Below, piece by piece: positions 10,396 to 24,500 of a stretch of 64,000 nucleotides of DNA. The translations under genes and the position numbers were made by a program. The notes under the pieces were generated by a model that saw only the letters and a program-made list of their open reading frames with translations, was not told the DNA's origin and ran no database searches. Every line of letters starts with the position of its first letter. The first letter of the stretch is position 1. The stretch is from positions 3,658,001 through 3,722,000 of the forward strand of contig NW_024045132.1 in assembly GCF_012273895.1 (NCBI RefSeq), read 5' to 3'. Source of the stretch: Zerene cesonia. Its lineage: Eukaryota > Arthropoda > Insecta > Lepidoptera > Pieridae.

Positions 10396-12659
10396 AAATT
10401 GGACTGCATTTTGTGGATATCGGAGCGGTTGCGGCGGGATTGCTCTCGACGCTCCACCTACTTTATGTAAATCACAACCACGACTTCATTCTGCATTGGA
10501 AAAATATCGTAGATACTGTAAATATTCAAAGGATTTATTTTTGATAAGTTTAAATCTACTCAAAATGAGCTGTACGCACGAATAACCCACAATTCATGCA
10601 ATTTATTGCGGTCGGAAAATTGCGGGTGTATTTAAATTTTCTCGATGTTAATTTTATGAATCGTCAATAAAATCCATCAGTATCTATTGAATTTTAAAAG
10701 CGCATTGTATATTGAAACTTTGTGTTTGTGAATTTAATAATTGTGATGATTAATAATCGGGGGTTGGTTGAAAATATCGTCTGAACTACTATATACTAAG
10801 AGCTGATTTCTCATCATCAAGTAACGTTATCTTGAGAACAAATACTGTGCACTCTTTCTTTTGTTTGCAAAGAGACGAGATGGCATTATATTTATCTAAC
10901 ATAGTTCTCTTGGACGATGAAATGTCAACCAAACATATTACTATAATCGCATTTGTGTTTTAACCCGTAAGTGCGAAGCTAAACTCAAGAAACTTATCAA
11001 AATATCATAAATCATTCCAAATCTCACCATAGATATTCTTATAACCAATATATCGATGAATTTCCGAACCGAAATCAAAGTGTTATTAGCAATTCAATTG
11101 AACAATCATAACTGAGAGAGGTACCATTTACGAATATAATTAACTGTAACTTAATAGCGCTTCAACAAAGTGGAGTAATTACAATAACAATGGGTAATGT
11201 GCTGCGAAATTGTCGTATGAAATGTAAATTGATTGCTGTTTATGTTCGTTTAGCGAATACATTTTACTGTTAGCTATCTAGAATATTCTTTGACAAACAT
11301 TTATAAGTTACTTACATCTCTCCCGCAACTTCGCTCGCGTAGTAAATTGAAAACACGCAGCTCCCGCTCCCGTGGGATTTCCGGGAAACCTATTTCTTGT
11401 CTCCAATTATCATCCTAAACGGGGCAGTGGTTTAGGCATGATGGTGAGACCAACATACTTAGACGAGGGTACAGCGGCGACTAGCAGAACCCAGGTTTTG
11501 AAAAGCAGCGACAAATAAACAATAAAATAATTAGAAAGTTTGACATATAAATTGTTACAATCGTAGGAATGTTTTATACAAAACTTAATTTGAATTTGAA
11601 TAAAATATATAACGCTATCTGAAGTCCTAGTTAAATCAACTTGGTTCTGACGTAAATCTGAGCTCGAGGTTTCTAGAAATGCTACGAAAACCGCGGGAAC
11701 TCAACAATTTTGAATGTGTAATTTGCACTTGTTTTAAATGAATTGACATTTCTGTTTCTTACAAAATATTCGGCTTGTCTGCGACACCCGACTTCTTGCT
11801 TTATCATTTCATTTTCATCCAATTCAAATTTATAACTTCATACTCGTGCTACAATAATTGAATTGTCTAGATATTAAAATTGTGTTTAAAATAGCAATAC
11901 ACGTACTTATTAAAAATAATTTATATTTCATGTAGTTTGATCGTAATAAGAATATATTGCAATTCTACAAACTGTCTAATTGATGTATTCAGTTTATAAC
12001 AAAATGTAGCCAGTCACAAAAACTATTAACAAAGTGAGGGTAGTTCGCTCGAACATCAACGAATGCGTGCCGTTTCTAGGTGATTCAATATTTTATAGTT
12101 TTCGATAGCTAAACGAGTTTTGATCTGTATCTTAACCTACAATTATTTATTCAACATAATATTAAAACACAATTGATATCCTTATGTTTTATAAAATCAC
12201 TCAGAGCTGGGTTAAATACTAAAATCAAATAAAAAATTGCACACAAAGAGAAAAATCTCACACATTAATCTCCTGTATGATATCATAAATACTCTCCTTC
12301 AAAATCATTCCTAATACATATAATCTTGGAGCTTTTCACTCATAATAATATGTTTAGTGATCCCAGGCATGATCCGAACGTGTCCCTTTCACAACTACTA
12401 GGAAATCGTATAGAAAAAATTTTTTGCAGAAATAATTTAATATCGTAATGTGTGCTTGGTTACGAAAAAAATCAACTGTTTGTAATTGTTTACTTGGAAT
12501 ATAGAATTGAATTTGTTTTATATGGAAGTTTTAAATAATATTACGCTATGTTCAACTGTTAACATTGTACACCATCTAGGAATATTCCTATAGCAAATGG
12601 ACCAGAATATTGATTCAAAGAATATATTCTTCTATATTCTTATACTTATACTTTATTCT
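10396..12659. other. Noncoding block
   Basis: No ORF of note. 10396-10480 is GC-richer (gatatcggagcggttgcggc) and may continue the RTE relic or be a separate repeat. Around 11325-11460 an eroded dispersed repeat is suggested by cgcaacttcgctcgcgtagt and cagtggtttaggca. The rest is unremarkable AT-rich DNA. Confidence 0.5.
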
Positions 12660-12720
12660 TTTGAATCAAGTATGAGGAATAAAGGAAAGGACTGGGAATG
12701 GTAGGGAAAAGGATATAGGC
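12660..12720 (-). repeat. A-tailed SINE-like family, internal fragment
   Basis: Contains gaataaaggaaaggactggg and aaaaggatataggcct, which match the middle of the minus-strand copies at 26260 and 49983. Both ends are missing. Confidence 0.6.
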
Positions 12721-12963
12721 CTCATATGCTAAATAAATGGGACGCGAGCGAAACGAAGCGAGCTGGCGGTAAGCTAGTAAAGTTATATTGGCTTAACCAC
12801 AGCAACTGTATGAGATGAATTTGGAATTGTGGAAGAGCCAGGGTCAAAAATATGCGATGTACGCTTTCTCGTCAGTGGTTTTGATCGCAGCTGAAAAAAT
12901 AACCACTAAAAACGACACATCAATTCATATATTTATGTACTTTAAACTACCTCTTTTATAACA

Positions 12964-13085
12964 TTACTTCACGCAGTGGGTGCCTGGAATAGGTCACTGT
13001 TTAGTGATAAGGACACCTTCTGTGCTGGTCTAGTTACGTCTTTTTAAGTGTCTATGTATATACCACTGTAATAAATAAATGAATA
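12964..13085 (+). mobile_element. LINE 3'UTR remnant, diverged
   Basis: The segment gtgcctggaataggtcactg, then tttagtgataagg, corresponds base for base in pattern to gttgtctggaagagatcgct with tttagcgataag at 1553-1593. The stem-loop is retained in altered form (cactgtttagtg). It ends in aataaataaatga. It is an older copy of the same LINE family as 1541-1656. Confidence 0.5.
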
Positions 13086-13363
13086 TCATTCAGATGTACT
13101 CATATAAAACACCTAGCCTATAAGTATACATAGTCACCTTCACGTTCTTATGTGATGAAGTAACAATAAGCCGCAACTTCGCACCCGAAACTTTGCCAAA
13201 GTTTTACATCCCTTTTACGTGGATAGTGTTTATTACGTATGTGATCTGAATTAATCAGTTTTGCGTCAACCTCTACATAGAATAACCGTTTAATATCATT
13301 ATGGTTTTATTAAGTTAGTTATCCATGAGTTCTCATTATATTAACGGTTTATTATTATAAATC

Positions 13364-13398
13364 TAATATCCGATACCTATAGTAAATATCGGATATTA
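13364..13398. repeat. 12-bp perfect stem-loop
   Basis: taatatccgata (13364-13375) pairs perfectly with tatcggatatta (13387-13398) across an 11-base loop. No known element around it was recognised. Confidence 0.7.
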
Positions 13399-13862
13399 TG
13401 ATATAAAAATTGTAACACGTGTTATGAATGTTTTAAGTTATTTGCAATATAATCATTATATCAATGTTTTTTTGGGCTCAACTGCGGAATTTCGAAATGA
13501 AAATGGCATCGCCTAATTTTATCGAAATCCTCCAGTTCAAAGTTCACGCAAAGTCGCGGGCACCAGGTAGTTAAGACATAAAGTCTTATATTGGTTTGCT
13601 TCTATGCTCTCCGATGATATATCAAATAAGGCTCGCTCCTCTGTAAGATAACCATTAGTTTGAACGTATTTCCCCAGCCGCCTATAACTGCAATACTGTT
13701 TATTGCTTAAATGTATCCAGGTTATGTATAGACTAATAGAATTTCATCTCAACGTTCGTGAACATTGCTATTTCATATTTGAACTGTGACTTAATGCAGC
13801 CTAAAGAGCCATTTGCAGATATAATTTGCGCTAAACATATTTTTGAAAGGCCCTTCCTTTAA

Positions 13863-13935
13863 TTTATTGGTTATCGCTATGACTACAAATCTTTAAATAA
13901 CAGGTTCAATTCCTGGTTAAGGGTATAGCAGCGTG
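13863..13935 (+). repeat. tRNA-like remnant (B-box)
   Basis: The piece aggttcaattcctgg forms a T-arm-like stem and fits the RNA polymerase III B-box consensus GGTTCRANNCC exactly. Upstream, a stem-loop of anticodon-arm length can be imagined, but the A-box is poor and no acceptor stem closes. It is best read as the eroded head of a tRNA-derived SINE rather than a working tRNA gene. Confidence 0.35.
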
Positions 13936-16900
13936 CTTTCTACAATATGTGAGTAGAACCAATGGACTACTGCCGATATAAACCGTCAAATAAACATATA
14001 CAATCAAATTCCCTATTCAATTAACAATAATAAACCTTTAGTAATAAAATTAGCAATACACAATTTATAATCGCTCTTTTTTATGATTTATTTCCATGTA
14101 GTTAATCCGTTAATTGTGAAAATGGAAGTTATCTAATAGAAAACAGTTATTAGTTTTCGAAATTTTCACTAATGCTATAATTTTTCATATTCTTCTTTTA
14201 AACCGACGTTGCAAAAAATCAATGAATTTTAAACACGATTCGGCTAGATTATTAATTTTGATTAAAGTACCAAACCTCATGTTCTATCTAAACAGTAAAC
14301 AAATAATTACTCTATGTCCGCTAAATGAGGAATTAATTAAAGTTTAATCTTCAATAAATGTAAAAATAGAACCACAAACCCAATACAAAGGCAATTTCAA
14401 TTCTCTCAAAAATAATTAAAGCACCATCCAATGCCTCGACACAAGTACGATATAATAAGTCAAATATTATTTTCATTGTCATCAAAAACCGAACGAGAGC
14501 TCATTAACCATTCGATACTCTTCATAACTTTAATTCAAGGTGATTAATGTTTACATTGAACCATCTCGTAGATTTGTTCCGTTCTATTTGCATGACCAAT
14601 ATGCAAATGCTACAGCAATTGACATGTGCACACTGTGTGGGCACAACGTTGCTTCAATTAATTAATCGCTGTTGGAAATACATGCCTCGTGTATATTGAA
14701 TAGCTTTATTATTTAAAGTTTATACACTGAAATAGCTACCTACGAAATGACGAAGGTCTTTTTAAGAAGGTATTTACAATACCGACAAAACATTACAAAA
14801 CAAATTCATACATGTTGGTCAATTTGTGAACATAAATTACTGTCGAATTCTTGCTAATATAATAAATACGAAAGCAACTTCGGGTTTGTTTGCGTTGCAA
14901 CAGAGCGATGTTATGGATTTTTGTGTAGAGAGCAATAATGTAGATTAGTTTTATTTGTTGCGAAATATCTCATACCCATGGAAAGATCCATTATGTTTCA
15001 TATTAAAGCCACTTTAAATAAAATTCAGTTGAAGGGCGGCATATTACAAAATAGGACATGTATGATATGCCACTTACTGTTAATTGCCTCTGACCACTTG
15101 GGCGGAGCCGCGGGCAACAGTTGGTTTAATTATAGTTACACGTTATAACTTGATTCATGTTGCTCGATCATGAACAATTAACCTGTGGTTTTGAATAACG
15201 TAATAAAACCAGTGTAACATACGTGTTACCTATAGATTATGATATTATAGTTGCTTTCCGGATCTTTCTTGGATACAACTTATTTTAAGAGACTAAAAAG
15301 TATTTAACAATTCACAGGGCTTTGCTTCCTGCTATAGAAATTTGAATAGGATTTTTCATTTTATCTTTATAAAACAAAATGTTCTTCATAAAGTTTTCAG
15401 TAGGTATATGAAGTAGGTTATTGACAAGCACATGCAAACAAATAAGTTTCTTACAAAGTGCCGCGACGTAAGGATAGACAGTAAATAGATTAGAGGAAGC
15501 ACAAGTCGGTAATGAGATATTTTAATAAAAAATAATTAAATTGAATACCTTGGAAGGATACAGGTGAAGGCCTCGATAGTTTTATGCTTTTGAGATGCTG
15601 TTTTATTAACAAGTACCATAACAGTGACAAATAAAATAACCGCATTGAAACTTACGGCCATTAGCATAAAATACGTGAAATTAGGACGGCAATTTTTATT
15701 TTTACATCTTCATGAACACGGAAACCCCGTGTTTTTTTTATATTATATGTTTTTACTCATGGTATTTTTAAGCGATAAAATTATGTAAAAACAGCAGACA
15801 AGTTTGCCTAAACAAGGCCCTATATCGTCAATTTTGTGAAGAGATAACGGATAATCGTTTTGACGACACCAAATAAAATTTCAGACATTTTTCACGTTCT
15901 GTTATCTATCTGTGGCAATCATTAGTTTTGTAACTCACAACTTAATATACTTACAAATGTTACCGAAATTTAACGTACTGTTGTCAGAAAACTGATATGT
16001 TTAATAATACTGGTTCTTTTTTGTTCACTCTACTATAGCATTTACAATAAGTAATAATTATGGATTGACTACTAATATTATAAACGAGGAAGTTTGTAAG
16101 TATGAATAGAAGAATTATTTTTACTTTTTCATATAATACTGGATATTGTGAAACTTAACTATATTTAAGCTTATACATTGCCCGTGGGTTTATCCGCTGC
16201 TCAAACCGTGCGGCACAAGTAAAAAGGATATAAAATGAAGAATATTAATTAGACGAATAGAATATAATATTACTTAAAAATACGAAATGTGAAACAAATA
16301 TTTGCATACCATAACTTCTAATAAAAATACTCAATTGTTACATTTTGATATTTTTAATTAATTTTGCTCTGCTTTCTTCTAAATTCAAACATTCCCGCCC
16401 ATGAAATATAGCGCGATTTATTTCCGGCTATATTTTTCTAAAAAAATATAGCTTTTAATGAAAATAAAGCAAAAACCATACTCCGTATTACATTCATGAT
16501 TCCGCGGAAGGACAAAAGCATCTCAATTATAATTATTCTCGACATATGTAAAGGATATTTAATAAAAAATGTATTTTAATTTTTTACAGACCGAATGAGA
16601 CGTATTTTTTATAGTTTTCGCAACTGCAAAAAGAGAAATGTTGTGTTCTCACAATTTTTACTGGTTTAAGTATTTTTCTATTTGTTATTCTTTACATTAT
16701 TCTGTATTTTATTAGAACAAACAAACTTGTAAACGAGTGAGGAACCATCTAAGAAATAATGAATGCGTTTTTATCGCTTAAATAATATGTAGATAAATAA
16801 TTTACTTCCAAATCCACGTTCAATGTGATTGATACGAATAATATACTGTATAAGTCGCCTTTTAAACAAACGTGATCCTTTAACATATTGTTTATTCATC

Positions 16901-18814
16901 CATTGCAGTAAATAATGCAAACACAAAGGACACAGCATGATTCGTATGTAAAACACTATAGTACTGTATATCACTGTCGAAGCTAGTTTGGAGTTTAGTC
17001 GAATACTAACAGTAATCTGTTTCGATGGCGGACTGGACATTGATGGGGATGCTATTTTCAACACAAGTGAAGAGCAGAATATATTTAATTCCATTTCATT
17101 CCAGGAAATTCTGTGACAAAGGTATTTTTTGCAAAATAAGTTATTAATACTGAGGATATCAAAAAATATTCAATATGCTAACAACGGAGAAAATAGTGAA
17201 GTTTTTTTCCATTTTAGTTTACTTTATAACTACACCCGCCTACACTCGCTGCAAATAATTTGAATTATCGGGCCAAATAATATACTAAATCATGTATTAA
17301 ATGTGTTTAGAGAAGCGTATTATAAAGTGTTGTATTCCAAAACCACATTGTTACTGTAATGAAAATCAATAGAGTAACCTTTTGTAAAACTTTTACCTCT
17401 TCACTGTCACAATACCCCTTATTTAAGTTATCTACTATCAGCTGAACCCACGGACGTTGTCCTGTCTACGCAAATTTTAATTTTTTACACAATAATAAGC
17501 ACAACAAAAATAAAATTAGAGCAATCAGTTGGGCCGTTCCTGCGTGATGCCGTGACATAAAGTAAAAGGGATTCATTTTCGTACATAGAGATATTTATAT
17601 AAAGACTTCTTAAGTATCAGAGTCCTGAATAACATTATAATAAACTTTCATAGGAACAATAAAACACGGCATATTTCATTGTTAATGGATGCATTAAGGT
17701 CGTAACTTTTAGACTAAATATTAAAGATTAAATTTTACGAGGTTTTTATTCAAGGTCCCTTCTTTGTGAGCGGTAACGTGGATGTTTCGAGCATTTGTTT
17801 TAATTCATTTTATCACAGATGGGCTTTATTGTTGCAAATGAAATACAGTTGAGTAAATATTTTTGTGTGGGATAAGTTATATAAAACTGCGGTAACTTAG
17901 CTGAAGATGCGGACATAGTTTTTGGTTTAATCAACTATTAAATAATATAATACGGGTTTATTTCTTATTTACGGTAAAAAGTTTTATTGGAAGAATACCT
18001 TTTGATTTATTATATTAAAAGTTTTTTTTGTCACATAACCCTAAATTTAAACTCAAACATTTATTTATTTAATTAGACTTCGAGAAGGAAGTTGAATCGT
18101 CATAACATAGCTTCTTCACCCATCGCTCACTTCAGAAAGAAGTTTCTCCAGAGAAGAGCTGGCAAGAATGAGGATTCAAAATCAATATTGTGAGAGACGT
18201 AATAACAATTTCAGCGCGATTGACGGACAAACATCCAAACAAACAAACTTTCACATTTATAATATTAAAATAATAATAATAAAAATAAGTTTATTTGAAC
18301 CATAAAAAGAAATACACTGCAGACATTTCATGAATTATGTAGGTACATTAGAGTTTCATAGCATCTATTTTTTTTTTTTAAACAATGATCCCTGTGCTAG
18401 GTTAAAGTGTGATATAAATGATCTAAGTATAGTATAGCTTTAGTATAGTTTTATACGATCATCACAACATAGACATGTTTTGCGGTGCATCCGAAAACGT
18501 TATTCATAAAAAGAAAGTGCATGCATGCACTCCGAAAATAAGACCCTTCACTTAGTATGCGCCACGAAAAACGTCTTGTATGGGGACGCGCAGCAAGTTT
18601 ATTACCGCAACGAACGTATAACGTATAGTATTGTGTTGCTTGTGGCACAACTTTGGAATTATGTGTTGAGAATGTACTAGGAATTTTCTTGTCGCGGCTA
18701 GAGCCTTTTTATTATTCAATAAGTAAAGATAAAATAAGATTGCGGCATATTCTAGCTTTAGCTAATTAATTGTTAAGTAAATGACTTAATGTGAGAAATT
18801 TTGAAAGAATAGAA
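13936..18814. other. AT-rich noncoding block
   Basis: Nearly 5 kb without a supported gene. Eroded repeat heads or tails occur near 15100-15120 (ggcggagccgcgggcaac), 16080-16200 (cccgtgggtttatccgctgc) and 18200-18270 (aaactttcacatttataata). A 107-codon minus-strand frame at 16771-17094 has no recognisable domain and AT-driven composition, and I do not call it a gene. Confidence 0.5.
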
Positions 18815-18900
18815 AAAATTGGATCACGAGGCGGGTTTTGAACCCGCGTCTTTAGCAATTTATACATCATTTCAATGCTACAAAATTAAATGACTAATGA
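18815..18900 (-). repeat. tRNA-derived SINE head
   Basis: On the minus strand, gcgggttcaaaacccgc makes a perfect 5-bp T-stem with a B-box-like loop, followed by cctcgtgat. A partial A-box-like segment (tagcattgaaatg) precedes it. The same arrangement, including cctcgtgat after the T-stem, occurs at 57868-57925 on the minus strand, so the two belong to one SINE family. No functional tRNA fold is completed. Confidence 0.55.
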
Positions 18901-19983
18901 ATAATAGTTCATTGGCTTTTGAAAATGATCTTAATGTTATTTATTTTCAATCTCATTTACTCAATGGATGTAACATACACTGTAAATAATAATAACTAAA
19001 TTTCATCAAAATGATAACGTCTTTAACATATCTAATATAACATTATAGAGTTGAGATGTGAATTGTTTATATAACAACAAGCTGAACGGCTGATTAAAAT
19101 CTACTCTTTAAAATGTCGATCAGTAAAAAAGAATTCAAATAGAATTCCTCACGCGTCACAATTATACCATATATTCTAATACACGAAACGAAAGAGCTCA
19201 ATAACGCGACATCACACAACCTGATTACGCTTTTCCTAAAATCGTTTGATGGCGATAATAATTGAGCCAATAATTTTATTAGAGCGTCCATTACCGTAAA
19301 GAACGATATACAAGTAAGTGGTAATAACGATCGATGGAAGTATACGATGTTTATCCTACTTTCCATTTAACTTCCTAAAATAATATAGCCCTGAAAGGAA
19401 ATGAGCGCTCGATAGCTAGCTATTTTGATAATCTTTATTGCAAATTAGGTACATTAATGATAAGATAAAAGGGATGCTATTACCGTTTATATTTATAATA
19501 TCTATAAAGGGGTGATTAAAGTATTTTTGATGACTTTCGAGATGCTGTTTAAGGACTCTCTTAATGAGGTTAGGCTTGAAAATATTTCAATGTTTTTTTA
19601 CTTATTTTAAAATGTTTCAACCATTCTAAACTGGTAATATATATAGAAACGTTCTAGTAAACTTTATGCGAATTCATACATTGACGTGCTGCTACTAACC
19701 AGCTGAATTAATTAAATTTATTTGGTTTGTTTTAATGAATATCACACATTATAATTTATTCATTGATTAATCGGCTTATAATGTTAGTCCCTTAAAGCTA
19801 TATATTATTGTAAGAAACTTGATAAACGAACTAAAAAAACTTCAAAACCATATTATATGAAACCCGTCGTTTATAATCGCGAATTTTGTAAAGAAAAAAA
19901 TAACAAAAAAACTAAAAATAATAAAACAAAACTGAAATAAACTCATTTACAATACTCCTGACCAAAACAGCTAACACTTATCG
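18901..19983. other. AT-rich noncoding block
   Basis: No gene recognised. A 90-codon minus-strand frame (19094-19366) has no domain features. Confidence 0.5.
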
Positions 19984-19990
19984 AATACTA

Positions 19991-20319
19991 TTGTGGGAGT
20001 CGAGCAAGCTTCGGCACGAATTAGGCCAGCTCGTACCGGGGAAGTACCACACCCCCACAGAAAACCGGCGTGAAATAGTGGCATGTCACTGTGTTTTGTA
20101 CGGTGAGTGGGGGAGCCGGAGGCCTGTTTCCTTTTCCTCACCCGTCCGAGTCCATTCCTTCTTTCTAGTCGTTAATCCATTCCTTTTCCCTTACCCCAAA
20201 AAAGCGGGCAGCGCATTCGCAGAGGCCCTACCTTTTCGAATGTTCATGGGCGGTGGTGATCGCTTACCATCAGGCGAACCACCAGCTCAGTTGCCCGCTA
20301 TGACATAAAAAAAAAAAAA
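19991..20319 (+). mobile_element. A-tailed SINE-like element with TSD
   Basis: Full-length copy of the family at 5733. Blocks run gtgggagtcgagcaagcttc, gtaccggggaagtaccacac, gtgggggagccggaggcctg and cggtggtgatcgcttaccat, ending in tatgacataaaa and a run of A. A 7-bp direct repeat, aatacta, sits immediately before (19984-19990) and after (20320-20326), a plausible target-site duplication. The right copy overlaps the first bases of the next repeat, so this SINE appears to have inserted exactly at that repeat's 5' edge. The 105-codon frame inside is not a gene. Confidence 0.8.
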
Positions 20320-20322
20320 AAT

Positions 20323-20525
20323 ACTAGCTGCGCCCCGCGTTTTGTCCCGCTTAAGTCCGTATCCCGTAGGAATATCGGGATAAAAAGTAGCCTTTATGTT
20401 ATTCCAGTTGTCCAACTGTCTACGTACCAAATTTCATTGCAATCGGTAAAGTAGATTTTGCGTGAAAGAGCAACAAACGCACACACATCCTTACAAACTT
20501 TCGCATTTACAATATTAGTAGGATT
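20323..20525 (+). repeat. Short repeat family F (copy 1)
   Basis: About 200 bp: actagctgcgccccgcg, 'aagtccgtatcccgtaggaa', 'atcgggataaaaagt', 'ttattccagttgtccaactg', 'accaaatttcattgcaatcg', 'gcgtgaaagagcaacaaacg', then tttacaatattagtagga. Copies at 36922, 37755, 49466 and 57268 have the same blocks in the same order. It has no coding capacity. The ataatattagtagga end is the usual 3' end of a group of lepidopteran short retroposons. The mobilising partner is not determined here. Confidence 0.8.
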
Positions 20526-21289
20526 AAGAGATATTCACAAGTATATGACCAAACAAAACACTTCGCTATTCCATTACTCACTCTCAAACATTTATTACAT
20601 AGCAAAAAACAGCAATGCATTGAGAGAGAACAGCAACTGGCTCTCTTCCTGTAGTTTTTAATATAAAGATAACGAGTGTTGTAATTACGCGTGTTTGAAG
20701 TTGCTTGCAATTAATTACGATTAGTGCCGCTGCAACCGCCTGATTAATACCGCACCTGCGCCGAAACGATTCCAAACTTTAAATAGTTCCCCATCTCATT
20801 AGCGCGCCAAACTTTACTAATAACAAATCATTCTTGCATTTACACGATTGTGTTTGTGTTTAAGTCGCGTATATCTCTGTATATCTGTAACGCAATGTTA
20901 ATTGCCACTTGAAATTGAAATGAAAATATATGCAGAACTAGTGTGAAAATGGGTCACATTTTTTATTATTAAGTGGTTGATGAAAGGGTTTGGCCGTCAC
21001 AGTTTGATCAAGTATATATCAACAATCTTTAAGGAGAATATCAAAACCACGATTTGATAGAAAACTAATATTTATGTCATTAACACTTCCTTTTAATGGA
21101 TTCTATTAAATCTTTTTAATACATTCAACAGTTTTTGAGAAATTCAACGATAAACATAGGTATCGTGAATAAAATGTTACGAATCTTTTTCGAAATATAT
21201 ATATTACATAGATGTAAACACGTCAACGTGCTGGATAAAAACAAAATAATAATGTTGGATATAAACAACAAGACAAAAATTAAAAAACT
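20526..21289. other. AT-rich noncoding block
   Basis: No gene. Contains short overlapping frames on both strands only. Confidence 0.5.
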
Positions 21290-21545
21290 TATTTTGAAAT
21301 ATAATTATTACACTAATATTGTATATGTGAAAGTTTGTTTGATTGGATGTTTGTCCGTCAATCACACTGAAACTACCGTACGCATTTTGATAAAATTTGG
21401 TATACAGGCGGGTTATGAGCTGACTTGGAGGATACTTCTTATCCCGATAGACTCTTTGGGATAAAACAGGAATAGACGGTCACTAAATCATTTGTAAATG
21501 TGCTAATTACACGCAAGCTGTCGCGGGCGGACTAGCTGACAGCTA
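21290..21545 (-). repeat. Degenerate dispersed repeat
   Basis: Read on the minus strand it runs from ctagtccgcccgcgacagct, through 'tcccaaagagtctatcggga' and 'caaattttatcaaaatgcg', to 'aacaaactttcacatataca' and aatattagtg. This is the standard layout of lepidopteran short repeats. It supplies most of a 109-codon plus-strand frame (21135-21464), which is therefore not a gene. Confidence 0.6.
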
Positions 21546-24500
21546 GATTTGAAATAAAAGGAAGCTAGATTTAAAATAAAATAATAGGAAATAACGAACG
21601 CATTGCAGCATATTCACAAGTAATTGATCTTTTAAGGTATACGATCTGAAGCTTGACAAAAAAACAAGCAAGTTCGGTCATCCAAGTACTTATTTAAAAT
21701 ACAAGGAATTTACTTTTAGCCTGCACAATTTATCGCATATGAGATTGTTAATTAATTTGTACTGTTATTAAATAAGTATACCTTATTGTTGGTACTATTT
21801 ATGTGTTGTTTTTGCTAAGGAAAACTTATTTTAACGTAGGTTAAATCTCTGAAAGAATAAAGCAAACCGTTTCAACCGTTTCTTGCAAAATAATCTCAAA
21901 TGAGCCGATTAGATTTTTAATACTGATTTGCTTAAAGAAAAAATAAAATAAATAAAATGTATTACGTATGTTATATTATTGCGATAAACATTTATTTACT
22001 GCTTTTTTCTTCTATACAATTCAATAACAGTTGTCGAATGTGATTTTTCTGCGAACCGTACCATCAAATTCAAAGGTTCTATTGAATTATTTCCCTGACT
22101 CCATACACAAAATTTGATTAAACAAAAGTGGAATGGAGTAGCGCGCTATACGTACTGAATATAAAACACTTCATAGTGCAGCAGCGTATGAGAACCTATA
22201 CAGTACCGACCAATTTTATTGAATTTCAGCGCGTAATACCTCTCCGGAATCCATTACTTTTTACCTTTCATCCGGAGAGCTCTAACAAGCTCTAAAATGC
22301 CTAGCCGAGTACACGCTTTGTTTGACAAATAACAATGGACGGACACTCTATGGTTTTTTTGTTGTGAACCAAAGGACTATCTGATATAGAGAAGTATTTG
22401 TAATGGTTAAATGTATAACATGGCATATATTTGTTTTAACTGTTTGAAAAACTAATAGTAAAGTTTTTTTTTTGAATTTTTTTCTTTTCTCATAACATAA
22501 GAACTGCTTTTCTGTTATTTCATATACTAATTTGAAGAATGCTACTGTATTATATACGTATGTCAAGGAATATTAACCAAATATTAGGTACAATACCTAA
22601 GAGTTTTTATACGACAGAATTTTTAAATATTAAATTTAAAATGATAACAAGTTGTGACCTACACAAAAATAAATTGACGTAATATAGTGCCTTTACTATT
22701 GTATTTTATTCCTAAAGGGTTTTCATCACTTCTTTTATGAGCTTAACTCAAGAATAATAAGACTAAACAAGATGTACATTGTTTATTTATAAACGCTAAA
22801 GTAGGTTAGGTCAAAGAAAGATTACCTAATTGCTTAGTCTATATTTTCGAATTAACGTACTATTTAATTATATGCTCCACACACGAAGTGTTCCTTTTAA
22901 ACTAATTTGAGTATTCCCTTCATTTCTCCATGATGGCAATGTTATATCTAGGCTAATATTATAATGAGGAAACCTTTATTTTTTTTGTATGTTTGTAACA
23001 TTTTCAAGCAGGAAAATCCTGGACCGATTTTAAAAATTCTTTCACCATTAGAAAGCTGCAAACTCACAGTATGTCATGGGCTGTATTCGTACCACGGGCG
23101 AAGCCTAAGCGAGCGAGTTAAATATTAAATAATATTGTTATATTTACTTTATACAAATTTATTAATTGCAAATTCATTCATTGTTATGAAATAACAGAAA
23201 TATCTGAAATGCCTCAAAATATACTAGCTACATAAACATAAATTACGAATTCTGTCAACATTTGAAACTTGTTGAATGAATATCTTTAACAAAATCATTG
23301 TAAACATTTTAGAACAACCTGCAGAATTAATAAGCATTTCAAGAAAATTACAACTGACGAGGGATTTTAAACATGTCTGACACATAAATTGGATTTTGTT
23401 TTAAATATCCATCAGCAAGTTTGGAAATTTCACTTTCCTTAACTTTTCTAATTACTTCTAACTTTTTACGATTTCGAGAAATTAAAATAAGCTAGAGAAT
23501 TTAGGGGAACGTATTTTATACAATTTCTCTGGCCTTTTTCTAATTATGTACACGGAATAAACAGATTTATGAGCAATATAGCATTTACTTAACACATTTC
23601 TTAATAGATTGATTTATAGCATCATTCATATCTAAGACTAAATAATTTTGATGTTGAATTCAAAATTTCTCAAATGCAGAGGTAGTGCCTCTGCAAATGT
23701 GCTTCCTGCTGAAAGGAAAGGATAGGATTAATGAGTATAAAGAAGCCTTTTCGTTTTCGTTTTCAGTTGATCAGTCGTTAATTAATCCATTTATTAATTT
23801 AATTAGAAAAATTTACAAAACAGTCACTAATACATGATTACATGAATGATATAATGAGATAAGCCGAATGTTGTTTTAATTATAAGTTACCACAGTTTGT
23901 TTGGACCCATAATAGCTAGACATTTCATTTCATATTTTGCTCAATCAAATTAATTACCTCATACAAAATTGACAGTTTATATTCAACAATTTGTATCTTC
24001 TAACCAGAAATGCATCGGAGAATAAATTTCAGTATGATTAACTCACACTAAACATAATTAGATTGAAATAATTGAAATCCCCTAGTTTTCCCAACTACAA
24101 TAACCAGAGTCATTAACTGAAATCCAATCAGTCCGCGGTTCAGTTTTCAATTAATCAAAACAAATAAGAGTAATGCAAAATGAAGCGCAGTACTAAACCT
24201 CTGCAATATAACATCCAGTATTAGTAGAATCGTACAGACATTTCTCGTTTCATTGTAATGAACTTAAAAATATTTAAATAGAAAAAACTAATACCGTACG
24301 GCATGAACCCCGCGTGTCTAGTGAAACGATTTTGTTAATCCTTTTTATTGAGCTATGTTAGGAGGATATTAATAGAGTACTCTGACAAGCTATTGTTGTC
24401 AATTTTATTCTGTACATCTAACAACAGATTCATGTATAATAAATTAAAAGATCCCTCGCATCGAAATTAGCACGAAGCAAAAACCTTCCTCACGCTATTC

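Noticed and set aside
13863..13935. A functional tRNA gene
   Set aside because: The B-box is good, but the A-box and acceptor stem do not form. It is treated as a SINE relic.
16771..17094. 107-codon minus-strand frame
   Set aside because: No recognisable domain, ordinary AT-driven composition, and no supporting context.
18815..18900. A functional tRNA gene on minus
   Set aside because: The T-arm is perfect, but no full cloverleaf closes, and a sister copy at 57868 shows it is a repeat.
21135..21464. 109-codon plus-strand frame
   Set aside because: Its second half is a dispersed repeat read on the wrong strand and the first half is low-complexity Lys/Asn/Ile.
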